Part shown: positions 35,652-49,616 of the stretch, in pieces
Layout: every line of letters starts with the position of its first letter
Position numbering within the stretch: position 1 is the first letter of the stretch
NCBI GenBank assembly: GCA_900239685.1
Contig: OENT01000324.1
Span: 62,001 to 126,000 of the forward strand
Reading direction: 5' to 3'
DNA: 64,000 nucleotides
Source: Rotaria macrura
Taxonomy: Eukaryota > Rotifera > Eurotatoria > Philodinida > Philodinidae
The notes under the pieces: generated by a model
Seen by the model: the letters and a program-made list of their open reading frames with translations, nothing else
The model's database searches: none
Told to the model about the DNA's origin: nothing
Translations under genes and position numbers: made by a program

Positions 35652-37517
35652 TTAAACAGCAGTTGATCTAGCATGATATTGATTGCTGTCATCGTATTGT
35701 TGTTCAAGCTCTGTAATACTCATGTATTCTTTGTTATGAAGTGAGACAAGACATGAATCTATGGATTGTTCATCGTTTATATCATTTATTTTACTCTTTC
35801 CATTTTGAGACGATGGCGATGACATTATCATTTGATCGGGTGGACTTGTTTTTGAACGTCTAGAACTTTTATGTTGATTTAATCTATTTGTTTCTGCGTG
35901 TATTGATTGTTTTGGAAAAAATTTTCGTAGATGTAGAATTTCTATAAGTTCATTACGAAATTGTGCACCACATATCATTAATATTAATATGTTAGAAGTT
36001 GATGTAAATAATTCAAGTATGCTACCGAGAAAATTCGGTAAAATATTATCACTCGATCTACCGTAGCAGTTGTCAGACTCCATACGAAACAATAGACGAT
36101 GACATGTAAAAAAATTTATAATATACGATTGTAAAGCACTCATTAGACTTAGTAATATTTCAACTAATATAAGAGATAATGAGCGAAGTTCAGCACGTGA
36201 ATGACTATGCTTGCGTATCGATGGTCGATTCGATATGTAGTAGAGACAAATAAAGGATGATATGATACATATACATGATGGAATGAATGTACCGATGATA
36301 AAACCAATTGTATATCGATTCGTCAATGATAGACGACGATCATATAAGAATTTATACCAATGTTGAAATGTTTTAGGTGATAAAGGAAATGAACAGTTCG
36401 CATATGAGCCAATAAAATGATATGTTTGTGTACAAAACTGATGTTCATGAAAGTAATCTTTACCGGGTCGTGATCTCAACGATGGCCAAGTTAAATTATG
36501 AATAGATGTAAGAAGATATGGCGGTAGAATACTTTCAAGATGACATGTTGAACGTTGAGCATGTTCATCAGGCCAATCAATAGACATATAAGATTGCAGA
36601 TAAACATAAGCTATAGTACGATGACGAATGCGATACCAATGCTTTTCTGAATAGCACATGGAATTACTATCTAAATTTAATGACTTATTTGAATTGACGA
36701 ATATTGACAAAGACGTTTGATGATATTTATTTATAGGCGGTGTAGTTGTCGAAAACGAATGAATTGTCGACGAAAACATGCCTAATAAAGGGGACTGTGT
36801 CGTTGAGTCGATCACTAAATATAGATACATATTAGAAAATCTATCGATACTGTAACATTTCTTTAACTGACGTTTCTCCTTTATACCTAAACTATTCATA
36901 AAATCTTTCGTAATCATTTCAGTTCTTGTTGTTGAACATTGCGTATTCATCAAGCGTTTCGTATCATTAATTAATAAATCAATTTTTAATGTTTGATTTT
37001 TCGTTAAAGGCAATTCTTCTATACAAAATGCATCATATAATTGCATGTATGATATAACGATTCCGTATATAAATGCAATTAACGTTAACATAAGTGCACA
37101 CATTCGACTTTCACGGTATGATATTGATGAAAATGTTCTTACACGTTGTATTGACATGAACATAAAAATAAGCATGGAGATTTGTGTATAAGTCGTATTA
37201 TAGGTAAGCACCGCTAAACATTGCCGATAGATCATTTCACGATAATAAATCATATCGATAAATTTCGATAACAGAATATTAAACCAGCATGATGATGATG
37301 CATCAAATATTAACATTTTAGCAATATGTGATATAAATAAAAGTAAACAATCATTAAAGAATAAGGCAACGAAATAAACGCTTATTGAACGTGTACGAAA
37401 ACGACGACGAAGAAAGACTATTATACAAATAATATTACCCAAAAATCCACAGATAAATATTGGTGCTAGAACATTGCACAATATACAGGGATTAATACTT
37501 TCCTTACTTAAAAACAT
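35652..37517 (-). CDS. Orphan seven-transmembrane receptor with giant second extracellular loop
   Basis: A single open frame of 621 codons. TM1 has GFLGNIICIIVF (the conserved Asn) followed by a basic RRRFRTR loop. TM2 has ALFFNDCLLLF, with Asn-Asp near the usual LxxxD site. TM3 ends MSIQRVRTF, so the Asp of DRY is lost but Arg is kept. TM4 is at about 138-160. Then come about 235 residues before TM5 (about 402-426), rich in Cys, His and Ser/Thr with five N-glycosylation sequons (NQT, NDT, NKS, NLT, NCS). TM6 is about 443-468 and TM7 about 495-515, where NPxxY is replaced. A tail of about 105 residues is Ser- and Lys-rich. Normal rhodopsin-like loops are 15-40 residues, so loop 2 is exceptional. 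No intron-like GT..AG insertion with stops is obvious in it. Plasma-membrane receptor of unknown ligand. Confidence 0.75.
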   Translation of the reverse strand: MFLSKESINPCILCNVLAPIFICGFLGNIICIIVFLRRRFRTRSISVYFVALFFNDCLLLFISHIAKMLIFDASSSCWFNILLSKFIDMIYYREMIYRQCLAVLTYNTTYTQISMLIFMFMSIQRVRTFSSISYRESRMCALMLTLIAFIYGIVISYMQLYDAFCIEELPLTKNQTLKIDLLINDTKRLMNTQCSTTRTEMITKDFMNSLGIKEKRQLKKCYSIDRFSNMYLYLVIDSTTQSPLLGMFSSTIHSFSTTTPPINKYHQTSLSIFVNSNKSLNLDSNSMCYSEKHWYRIRHRTIAYVYLQSYMSIDWPDEHAQRSTCHLESILPPYLLTSIHNLTWPSLRSRPGKDYFHEHQFCTQTYHFIGSYANCSFPLSPKTFQHWYKFLYDRRLSLTNRYTIGFIIGTFIPSCICIISSFICLYYISNRPSIRKHSHSRAELRSLSLILVEILLSLMSALQSYIINFFTCHRLLFRMESDNCYGRSSDNILPNFLGSILELFTSTSNILILMICGAQFRNELIEILHLRKFFPKQSIHAETNRLNQHKSSRRSKTSPPDQMIMSSPSSQNGKSKINDINDEQSIDSCLVSLHNKEYMSITELEQQYDDSNQYHARSTAV

Positions 37518-38142
37518 TGTTTTTCTTTGTTTTTATGATTTATCTAAAATAAAGATATGATGAAAGTATTGTTTTCTTTTTGCAGAGATATCGTTTTATT
37601 TTTTGTTTAGTTTCTGCTAGCGACTTTATTTGTCAAATTATAGATGGTACAAAGTATGCTCATGAGATAATTTCTTTCTGCAATAATACTCGAACTCTCA
37701 CTTGTCGTTCCTATGTAAAACAAAAAAGCAGTTTTGTACGAGTATTCTTCTCCAAGTACTTGATATATGTAATCTATAAAAGCCAGTCGATGAGTCGAAA
37801 AGGCAAGACTTACATTAATTATATAAAAAAAAAACAAATCTCTCATTGAATACTCTTGAAGTATGTAAGAAATGTCTAATAATAATGTTTTAATCGCAGA
37901 AATATCAAGTGAGAATGAAGATTGTCATGAAAACATAAATTGATCCACTGACATTTATATATTTATCTATATGCATGGCAAGTGAATCCTATTTTAATAA
38001 GTTATCAACAGATCAGGGCGAAAAAAAAATAAGCAGGTGTTGTAAGGTATTCCTATTTCATGTTAAGCTACGGGGTATCTATTTTTGCTGAATCTGTCAC
38101 GCGCAAAACGGGAAACCGAGAAACAAACGGAGTAGAAGAACA

Positions 38143-38199
38143 ACGAGGAGGAGGAGGAGAAGAAGAAGAAGAGAAAGAAGAAGAAAAAGGACGATGGAA
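38143..38199. repeat. Purine-rich GAG/GAA tract
   Basis: Imperfect (GAG)n(GAA)n run, all purine for most of its length on the plus strand. The open frame opposite, with a Leu run (38097-38279, minus), is an artefact of it. Confidence 0.85.
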
Positions 38200-39017
38200 A
38201 TGAGCTGAGAAAATACTCGAAACTCTCTTATACGCAATCTAGGAGAAAATACTATAAATGTAACAGAGAAAAACATCAAAATAATTAGCGTTAATCAGAA
38301 AAAAAAGAGGACGAACTCTAAATTTTGTTTTGATTAATCATCAGAAATTCCACAGACTTAGCTAAGGATGCAAGAAGCTCGTTTTGCGTCTAGTAAAAAA
38401 CAAAGAACTATTTAAATTTGACAACAGTTATTAAAACTTATAGTTATGCATGACTAGATAATAACTTATTTGCCTCAAGTTATATTTAGTTATTGCTATT
38501 CTCATTGCGGCAAAGTTTCATAAATTCATGAAGAAGTGTGATATAGGAAGTAGCATATGAGAAGTATTTCCTTCTATTAAACTCACTCTCGGCTATGAAC
38601 ACATGTCAAGTAAGAAGAGCACATTGGTATATCAAAAGGATTATCAATTTCTATGCTATATTTTGTCGAGGTTCGAATCCTAAACATTATCATGGTTGTA
38701 AGTAAATAACGATTATATATCGAAGTTTTGTATGAATGTACGAATATTTTTTATTCAGTATGTTCGTTATTTCTGGATTCATTCATTTGGATTTGCAAGA
38801 GAAAATAAAATTTCTGCCGATTTTTTTTCTCTCGAATTGTTTCCTAGATCAAAATGAACTTCTCAATAGGAAGTAATCATGTATGTATCCTATATGCTTC
38901 ATTATATTAATACTACCATTGATTTTCTGCACGTATGCATATTATTCTCTTATTTAGATAACGGTTTCTTGCTTCTATTTATTGAACTAGATTTTTTCGA
39001 CCAAAAAACGTGTAAAA

Positions 39018-39037
39018 GAAGAAGAAGAAGAAGAAAA
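39018..39037. repeat. Short GAA microsatellite
   Basis: About six tandem GAA/AAG units. Confidence 0.8.
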
Positions 39038-42000
39038 TAATGCTTTGTTTGTTTTTGCGATATGAAATATGTAAGAAAAACAATAATGAAGACAAACTCA
39101 TTCTGATATTTTTATTACAGTATAAATCATTTTTTTTTCTATCATAATCATGACTGATAATATGAGAGCAATGATTGATGAGAAAGTCTTAAGGCTATAT
39201 TATCGTTGATTATCATCTTATTTCAGAATATGACTAAATAGTGAAGCTCAACTACATGTGTACCATCGACAATTTTCTACTAATGACACAAAACTATAGC
39301 GTTAATGCAAGAGTGTAAAATAAAATCAATATTAAATTCTGATAACAATAAATAGAAATAGTAAAGCTTTTTATGAATTCTCAACTGATTTTTTCACAAA
39401 ATAAATATGATTAGATATGTTTCAAACTTCAATTTAGAATCACTTCTGCAAACTTGGGATACGCTTATTTTTAATCGGCAATGTTTGTGCGTTTTATTTA
39501 GGTTTTTTTTTCCTAAATAGTTCTTGACATAAAATCTTTTACACCCTATTAAATAAAATCTATCTTATAAAAAAAAAACTCTTTTAATCCCCTCTTTCAT
39601 TCATCAAGTCAGTCTTCTTACCTTTTGTCTGCCATTATCAGATATCCCTCAATACAATAAGATTTTTTAAATGCTCTTATCTTTTTCTTCTTTTCATGTC
39701 AATACAAATTGAATTGTTAGAATTATTTAATAATTAGCATTATTTATTAATTCAAATTGCGAGTATGCAATTCGAAGAAGAGTAAATGACTACGTTTGCC
39801 ATAGTTACCATTGTTGTCTTACATGTAGAGAACTATATCAATAGTACTTGATGTCATGTTATACATTTTATCTATCTAATTTTAGATCATTCATGGTGAA
39901 TCTAGGAAATTCTCCTCTTTTTTTTTCTTGTTTTATCTCCATTTTTACATCTCGCTAATCATAGACTATTACAATGAGTTTATTACGATTCATATTGTTT
40001 ATTCAATAGTATCGTTCATGTAAAATAGTTCTGCTACGTAATGGTCTCTTCTTTTCTTTTCCTATTTCTAAGGATACTCCTTTGAATTCGACATCGATTA
40101 TAACGAACATTGTTCCTCTTTGCTGCATAGAACCTTTATTCAAATAAGTTTCTTATTCTTTCTAGTATCTTCTTTTTTTGATCTATTTTAGATTCTTCCA
40201 ATCGTTTGATGATTGAACTTCGAAGAAATTTTCTTTTATTCGTGATGATCACGATTAATTTCTTTTTATTTTCTTTTAAAGCATTTTGAATAAATAGCTT
40301 TAAGATGATTTGATTATAGCATAATAGCAAAGCATGGAAGACGGGAAGCAAGCGAAGAGAATCTTTATTTCGATGACATTCAAAAGTAAAAGCGTTTCCA
40401 TTCATTTTATATCATGATCAAAAGAAAATTGTAGTATGGTTCATGCACTTCAATTGATTAACAATAAGTATTTTGGAGAACGATAGAAATCACTGTAAGC
40501 TTGTTTTTGTCTCATGCTGTCAAGTAGTTCAGTTTTATTTTCACTGCTTGTAAACAATAGGTTCTAGAACGTCCTCTCACGATTCGTCATTACACTCTTT
40601 TCATTACCGGTGGTAACTACGTGAAAACTAGCCATATAACAGGTGATTAATATGTATTGAAATACGCGGGCCACTTATTCAATTAGTCTATATTCATGCA
40701 TCTAAGTATCATTAAAAACAATAGCCCAAATTTTCTCGATTTACGATTAGTGTCTATTTCCTAGATTTTTTCATTTTGTTTTTCATTTTCTGAATCTGAA
40801 CAACAACGATAAGTTTCATCAAGTTTTCAAACATATAGTTTGATCGTCAAGTATTTATTACTTATATATGGCTCTTCATAATTAAATAAAGTAACCAAAT
40901 ATGTGCAGTAATTTAATTAAACTTGTTTCACTGTATCTTATAATTGTTTTTGGACGAATGAGTTTTGTGTTTCTTTCTTTTATCGAACATTACTTTTGTC
41001 TATCACGATAGATTCTATTTGCCTGTTACAATATACTCGTGCACCAACAGATCTATAGAGAACGTCTCGTATTCATAACAGTAACAAATGAGTACAAAAT
41101 AGAGTGGAATAAAGTGATGAAATGAAGAACAGAGGAAATCGATTGAATCTATGTGCATATGAGTTCGAGCGTCAGCTTATTCAAGCTATCATGCTTCTTG
41201 TTTTGATTCTTATATTTGTACTTCTTTGTTTTTCTATAAACAAATAAGCCCGTATCTAGAGTTTCTCACTGGCAATCTGTTACTTATTCTGTTAGTAGTT
41301 GTTTTTCTGTCAGATTGATTGGACGTGTCGTGTCTCTTATTCTTGTGTTCATTTCGATAACTATTACACAGAGAAAATATAAATATCTGTGACATGTGAA
41401 AAAATATGAAAGTCAATTACAAAATTTGAATGATACATAACTAAAAATTATTTTCTTGAAGTCAAAAGAAAAAAGCAAAATTAATCATGATAGATTATAG
41501 TATTTAGATATTCTATTCGATGAAAGAAAAACATCAGCAACAATAAACTTTAATCATTTTTCAAACTTTAGTATCTTGATGCTTGAAATTCACATTAATA
41601 GTTTCAATGAATATAACTTTAGACTTGTATATTATAGTAGAAATCGATATTTTGATAGAAAATTTTATATCACGTTTAGTTCAGCATAGAAAATATTCGA
41701 TTGACTGAACACGAATCTGAATATTATTTATCCATCGATTCGCTAATTATATTACATGCTTTTCCAAAAACAAAACATCTAGGACTAACAGGAAAAGAAT
41801 TCTTTGCCGATACACTACGAGAAACGAAATGCAAAATAAGTGTCAAGTTGTATTTCTCAATCTTCATTAGTTTTGATTGAGAATAAGAAATAAAAGTGTA
41901 ATGGTTAATTTCCAGAAATGATATTTTCAGTTTCCAGAGACTATTCTGTAGAGATGTATTAGAAACTTGACGTAAAGAAATAGGAAAAGGTCAATGAAAA

Positions 42001-42884
42001 TAGGAAAAAGGAACTCACGAGAATATATATCGCCTATCACGTAACTTAATTAACGGAGTAAAAACGAGTACACTAAATTATAATTCTATGGCCATGTCAT
42101 TCAAGTTTGTCTCGAGCAACAATGCCATGCATATGCCATTCTTAAACAACATTTTTATTCTATGCACCAGATGCTACGGATAATTAAAAACATGACTGTT
42201 GTATCAATCCGTCAAAAAAGAAAGATTTTATCTTTTTAAATAATGTATTATCCTTGACTCTTAGGCAGCAAATGTTCGTTGCATCTAATTACTTTCAAGA
42301 ATTCAGAGTCTTTTCACAAATCTTCTTTTTCTTGGGAAAACAAATGGAGAAAATTCTTTTTGCATGACAAACAAAACACATTTTTTTATTTGAAATCAGT
42401 TGATTCATGGATCATGCTAATAGAAACGTACAATACTGTCATGTTTCGTTGATATTCTACAAGATTTAAACGAACATTGTCAATTCTGGACGTGTGTAAT
42501 CTGCCGAATACAATAAAAAGATATATTTGCCATGATGCACAAAAACGAACTACCTTTCATTCAGATTTTACGTCTGTTTTATATTTTAAAGGAGAATCTA
42601 GTGTCAACGAAAATGTTTTTCTTGTTGACATGATTCAAGTATATGATCACTTTTATTTCATACAAGAGACATGTTCAGTTCGTATGTGTATGTGTCAATA
42701 ATACATGATTGACTGTTTTTTACTTCGATGCATAAAATAAATACTTCCACGACATAGTTGGTTTTTATATTTAGAAGGACACATGGAAAACCCCGATTAA
42801 TTGTTGAAAATTGAATGATAGTCACATCGATTACTTATTATTAATCCGAATGCTTTTTCTTGCATTTCAGTGACATGAAGATAT

Positions 42885-43090
42885 CGAGTGATCGATGAAA
42901 ATTTAATAGTTAGTTCATCTATATATCTTTCTTTTTCTGATCGAGTAATTATTTTCGAGATGTATTTCTAGTATCTCGGGAATATAGAGACATTAAATGA
43001 TTCGTAGAAGTTTTGATAATTAGTATATCCATATTTATTTCCTTGTCATCGACTAATTATTGTCGATCTATATTCTCATCTCGGGGATAG
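42885..43090. repeat. Degenerate tandem duplication, about 110 bp units
   Basis: The block at 42890-42985 (ATCGATGAAAATTT, AATAGTTAGT, ATCGAGTAATTATTTTCGA, TCTCGGG) recurs at 43003-43090 (TTCGTAGAAGTTTT, AATTAGTATA, CATCGACTAATTATTGTCGA, TCTCGGG) in the same order and orientation with many substitutions. An old duplication with no coding sign. Confidence 0.5.
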
Positions 43091-46000
43091 GAGAATATTC
43101 AAAAGTATTTATTTAGACGAAGAAGGAGTTAGTGAAGGGCGTTTCTACAAATAAAAGCCCATCGCATCACATGTGTTTGCTATAATTATGGTATTAGAGT
43201 GTAATGAATGGTTGTAAGCACTAATGTGATTGAAAGGGAAAATTGTTGTTGAAATACTAACGGCAGATAGAATATAATGCATGATGATTTTTGACAACTT
43301 TAGGATCCGATTTTTTTCCTACAACACAGCAGTAGAAAAAATGGATTGATACAAGGATAAAAAGCTCATCTACTATAATTAATAAAACTCAATTTCGGAA
43401 ACTTGTGACTAACCTATTCAGTTCGTTTCTTTTTGTTTCGAAAAAGAACACTTTTTGAAAATCTCTTCGAGATATGCCACATCCAACTGAACTCTGTCTG
43501 TAAACATTAAATACATGCATACATATTGTTTTTTTTAAGTCGTTATTAATTCTGGATCGCGTGTCTATTTCATATTTCAACATACAAAAAATCCTGTTTA
43601 ATCTTAAAAAGCTGTTTAGCTTATCTATGTCGATGTAGAAAATGATTACTCAATTGTATCTGTGAACTCAACATCAGTTTATTAAAAAAATAATAATTAA
43701 TCACAGGAACAACACGAATGGTTTGAACTAGAGGAAAATTTTTTTCAAGTAATCCTTTAATACTGACTTTTATCATTACAGTATGATAATCATTATCATA
43801 TTCTTTCATCCAAAAACAGGAGGTTAATCTTCTATGCACCTTTTGCGAATTCATTTAGTTTTGACTATTTTTAGTTTTGAATTATTTTTGATCCTTGAAA
43901 ATATACATTATTAACCTGATACGTTGCAATGACACTGTTGCACAAATTGTAACATTTCGCCATCTATGGCGATATAATTAGAAAAGCAAATTGCTGAAAT
44001 CTACTTTCGTCGATGCGACATATTCATAATAAGGAAAGATTAAGTGATGAAACTACACATATTTAAAAAGTTTTCAAAGACTCATTAATACATTTGTTGT
44101 TTTCTATTTGAGAATACTTTAATAATCATGAAAAGAAACCTACTGTGAGAATGATCAAGTTAGAAAATCTTCTGTCGTCTTTCACAAGAAAGATTTCCTA
44201 AACTTAAGAATATCGTACGTACAAGTATAAAGAACAAAAAACCAAAAGACTTTGAGCAATCATTACCATACAACAGCGATTATTCAAGTTGCTGCTTTGC
44301 ATTTTGAAGAGTAATATTCTAGATCTTCTATTTTTACGGATAGATTAACTACGCTTCGAAACTAAACATGTAGAAAGCCGAAATAGAAGAAGATAAATAT
44401 CATTAGAATTATGCATATGGATGAGAATTGACACAAGAAAATCGTATTTGAAATCTATCAAATGCTGACATATATAGTCAAACAAGAAAAACGAACATCA
44501 ATCAAGACATGTAACTGCATATGCTTTTACAAACATTCTCATATAGTACTGCGAGCATGTCATGAAACCCTACGTGATTATAATAAACATGCAGACGTAT
44601 CTACAAACCTTGAGTTTATAATGTATGACAATCATAAGGATGATTTATTTCTTTTGAAAAGTAAACATTTCGTAATTGATTCACATTTGCATACAAATTT
44701 TACCTAAAAATGCAATCATGCATAATAAAAAGGTATCTTTTTTTATTTCAATTAGAAGTATAATTTTAAAATAATGGCCTTGTTTCAGTGTTCTCTATCA
44801 TCGTATCAAATACCTGAAGTGTTATATGGTTGCTACTTCATGACGAAGTAAATCAGAACTTGTTATGTCTATAAATAACTTAATATACTAAAACAAAATT
44901 GACTGACATATGTTTGTCGGAACCATAATTCGTCTTTCATAGACATATTTACACTATATGATTTCCAGGCATATTGTACGAACTGAAGGGAAACCTCTGT
45001 GCTTAGATGTATTATTGACAGTAGTTAACATGATGATCAGCATGTGTACAATTGATCGATAGTAGTGTTACAATACAAAAGAGCAAAGAAGAATAGAAGA
45101 CCTTAGACTTTTCGTATGCGCATTAGATTTTCTCGTATTTTGATAGAAATGAGCTTCTAAGTGGATGAATAAAACTTGTTGAAAATTGAGTGCTAGAAAA
45201 AATTTGTTCATGAAACACCTCGGTAAAAATGGAACAGCATGCATTCTTCATGAAGTATGTCTTTGAAATTAGCCATTATGACGACGATCCGAACAAAACC
45301 TTGTCATAAAAGATAAGCTTATCAAAATTTTAAATAAAACCACGTCTGTATCAGAAGATTACGATGAAAAGCATCACATGCAGTAAAATATCATGGAAAT
45401 TCATTGTTTTATGACTAACGTATTACAAAAGTAGACTTTGCACATCTATATTTAAATTAAAATTTTCGCGGTTTTATGGCTCGAATTTTACAGTTTGAAA
45501 AGTCTGAAATTAAAATTACCGATGAATTCTAAAAAGAAAATATAATTCTTTTTCTTTCCATCCTAAGAATAGTGATAACTAAATGGTTAAACATAGTCGT
45601 TTTGTCTTATAAGAGAAAATAAAACAGCTGTATCATACTGTTGCTCTCTATTCGACACCAATAAAACAAATTGAGGATATTAACTGCTTGGCTGCAGTTC
45701 ACTATTATGATCACGAGTAAACTATTTTGAAGTACAGAAAAAGACGTGCCGGTTGATTACCTAAAGTTTGCCGACACTTGAATGAGAACAATTCATATAT
45801 GATAGATTGTTTGGCATTCAACAGGAGTATATTCGTCTGATTCTATGCACGAAGAAAACTTCGTTTAATATGTTAACAACATCCGTGAATCAACTGAAGC
45901 CACGCTCAGTATCTGTATAGATTTATTTAAGCTAAGTATAAATACTGAAAACATAGCATGATATGAGAACTCTCTAATATAAATAATTACCAGAACATGA

Positions 46001-49000
46001 GAAACACTTCGTAAATATAATCCTGAGCTAATTAATTTTCTGTTTTTTTTCTCCACATAATTAAGTCATAATTCACGTAGCGGCATGAAAAATAATAAAC
46101 TAAGTTTTAGCGACGTCATTTGTTATATTTATTTTATAGATATGGATCTGCACATACTCCAGCTGGATAACAAATGGTAGATGTAAATGCTCTTCTATTA
46201 CTTTGGAAAAAAAAATATAATGAACTTGAACTACCACTAGAACTGAAAGCACCAATTATAGGAACTAATTAATGAGTTCTATTTACGTTCAACATCCAAG
46301 TAGTTGTTTATGCAATTCCGACAAACAATTATTCGACAGAGAAAATTCACAGTTGTCTTAATCCTATCTATGTATGGTCTCAGGAATACATTCAAGAAAA
46401 AATTAAATAATCCATAACCATACGTATGTCTGGGTCATAATCAAAGCCATACATAAAAAGCTATAGACAATCATAAATCATGATCTTTTGACAAACAATA
46501 GTTACATGAAATGATGAAAAAGTAGAATTATTCAAAAAAAAAATCGTTTTTCAATATATAGTAATCAATATTATATCTTACAACGTCTCGAAAACGTTCT
46601 GAAAATATTCAATAGTTAAACATATATTCCTTATGTCTGTTCATGTTCTTTGTATTTACACACTATAAAACACGCCATGTGCTACTAGAAACTTGCAAAG
46701 AGCTTCAACATCGACGGAAGCAGAGTTGTAAAAATATGTAACTCAAAAGTTCCTTTTCTTGATAGCGAAAATAAATTCTTGTAAATTCATATCTATATTG
46801 TTACCAATGTCCGAATTCATCGTGAAACAGTAGGATGATGTTTACCGTCTCGACAGCATTATTATACTTTTTAGAAAGATCTAAATTGTTATAGGTTTGC
46901 TAAAGCTGCTAGTTTAGTAGATATTTGACCATAGTATTAATCACCATAGGGGTGCTAGGGAAAACTCAACGAAACCATTAAGTTTTTTGTCATCGAACTG
47001 TTCAATTCCAGTAGTTTAAATCGCACTAAATTTTCTTTGTTCTTTCAATGCTCTATTTCAGATCCTAGTACATAGGGATAATTGCTTTCCCATGAAGCAT
47101 TGTATGTATTCAATGGTAGTAATCATTGCAAAGCTAAGTAAGATTCTGAAAATAGGAATTTTTTTATTTCTATAAATAGATCAAGCTAACAGCACTACTT
47201 TTATAATCATGTTTCCTTAAATACATCACATCAGTGTTGTATGAGCTAATTAAGATAATCAAAAGTATTAAAAATAATGACAGAGCAATTATTTATCCTT
47301 TTCATTTCCATTACTATTTCTTATGTCACACTTCCATGATATTCGCTCATCTTAATTTCTAAATGATTTCAAGACGAAATAATCTGAGCAAAGTACATAC
47401 CAATTAAGAAAGTTTCTTTATCTTTTCGACGAAGACAAGTATGAATAAAGCACTGATATTTATGTTTCCAATCTTCACAACAATACATTAAGTTCATTGT
47501 ACCACATGTCAATTATGAATGGAAAATTAGATTGTGATGAATGATCATAAGCTTTGTCTAGTTGTTAGTACACTTTCGAGCCGTATCTATGTTTTAGATC
47601 GATATCGATATGGATGCCTGAAGCATATGGAGGATGTGTCATGTTAATCTGTCAACTTGAATATTTATAATCTTTCTCCGCTTTTAAATTTTCTGTTAAG
47701 AAATGAGAAGTTTTGAGATCATTTTAACTCCCAATACATGTTGCTTGTTATAGGATAGTAAATGAGGAGTATCGAGTTGGTATGAAGAATTATATTCTTT
47801 TGCGGATGAGCGTCTAAACATAGGATACATAGAAAAATGACACCCAAAACGGCTCAGTTGCGTTCAAATCCGTTATAGAAAGAATAATTCCAGTTCGGTT
47901 CTTCATAACCAAAGTACTAATTTCCAGTATATATAAGTTATAAATAAATTATTTTCGATATACATGTTACTGTAGGTAGGGTTTGAGGTGACCTAGGATC
48001 CCAACATGACTGAACAAAAGATCCGTATTGAATAACTCAAGCTATGAATAAAAAAAGATTGAATTTTAGAGCAAAATATACATCACATGAAAAATATTAC
48101 TTTGTGCATTGGGTAAGAAATACCGAGTCTACACGTTTACGAGGTATTTTTCTTACAAAGAATAGATTTGAAGAATTCTCCATCGTAAAACTTATAAACA
48201 TTGGCGTTGTTGCAATAAAAATTAAACACCAAAAAAGTGAGAGGAAAAATTTCTGCTTAACTTGATCACCATTTTTTTTCAAACTCCCATTTCAGAAATA
48301 CAAAATTCGAAAATAAGAAATCAATACAGTATATATTTTGTGTTCAAAAGACCCTGAATATTCTTATGATTAAAGTGATGGTACCCCTTCGTATTCGTCA
48401 GTGGAACATGGGCAAGAAGAATATTGTACTACAACTGGTAGCGGTCGAATATTCTAATAGGTAAATCGGGTGTAGAATAAAATTAACAGTTCCAATCATA
48501 AAGGTAGTGAGAGAAACGTTTACGTATCGTTCTACATTAGATACAAAAACATTTTTCGTATTTCTGAAGAGATATTCAGAATTCCAAGGGTCGGCACGAC
48601 CATTTTTTTTTCAAGCACATCCTAAATCGAGAAAATGACTAGTATACTACTACGTTTACACGCGTTTTTGATAAATTTTCTCCGTGTAAGATGCATGCCT
48701 CCATGTGTTGTCAATATTCTAGCTATTTTTCATCGTTTCAATTTGAATTTTCCATTAAAAGATTTGTCGCTCGAATCTCTATGGAATCATATAGTGTGAC
48801 ATCATAAAAATTAATCATGAAATTACATGGTCTGACAAGTGTGAAAAGCCTAAATAACATATTTTCTAATATCATTTTATTGATTTTTCTTCTCTAGACT
48901 AGAGACATATTAGATAAAAGAAAGACTAATGTAGTATTTCGAAGAAGCCAAAAGCGTCTTTATGAAAATTAATAGAAAAAATTTACTCCATCTTTTCCAT

Positions 49001-49616
49001 ACGTGCAAAAGTTACTTGTTCAGTTTTAGAAAATATTTCAACATACGTCTCTATGATTTCATTAGTAGCTGTTATATCAAATGCAACTATAGTCTCAATG
49101 AACTTTTGCATGTCAACTATTAATTTTATTTTGAATCCAAGCGTTTTATAAATGAAACGCATAAAGTAACAATCTGACGTATATTGAATAACTCCAAGAA
49201 AAAATATGAACGTAAATTTCATTTTGTGACGTTCTGATCTAATTTCATAACTGATGTATACAGTACTTTCTTTGTTCAACGATCTTACTACATTCAACGA
49301 AATAGACAAGATATGAAGCCATGCAAGAATTGAGATTAACTCTTCAAATTACGTGTCCTATTCATGTAACGATAACTAATTTCTTGAAAACCATGCAGTT
49401 AGAAAATAATTTATCTTCATCTGTCATGCATATGAGCTCATTAAATTTTCACGATAACTTTGTACATATACATGTTCTATACAGTTTAATCGATTTTTCA
49501 GTAGCAAATCTTTCGAAAAAAGACTATAATCGAAAGAATAAAACGTTCATGTACTTACGTATATATTAATATGAATACTGCCCAAGCAGATAAACATTTG
49601 GAAAATCGTGTTTAAA

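Larger units (their letters stand above)
37518..49616. other. About 12 kb without a convincing gene
   Basis: AT-rich DNA holding simple repeats (38143-38199, 39018-39037) and a degenerate tandem duplication (42885-43090). At about 46140-46271 there is a short coding-like relic (YGSAHTPAG, stop, then QMVDVNALLLLWKKKYNELE). A lone tRNA T-loop-like word (GGTTCGAATCC, 38670-38680) lacks pairing stems. Open frames at 40136-40405 and 48983-49309 on the minus strand are unrecognised and could be chance. Confidence 0.45.

Noticed and set aside
38097-38279. Leu-rich minus-strand frame
   Set aside because: Direct product of the GAG/GAA purine tract.
38640-38690. tRNA-like T-loop word GGTTCGAATCC
   Set aside because: The five-base stem around it does not pair, and no acceptor stem or D-arm can be built.
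40136-40405. 89-codon Lys/Glu/Ile-rich minus-strand frame
   Set aside because: Composition is what any T-rich plus strand gives when read backwards; no motif, no splice context.
48983-49309. 108-codon minus-strand frame
   Set aside because: No recognisable domain; length is possible by chance in AT-rich DNA, so not called without transcript evidence.
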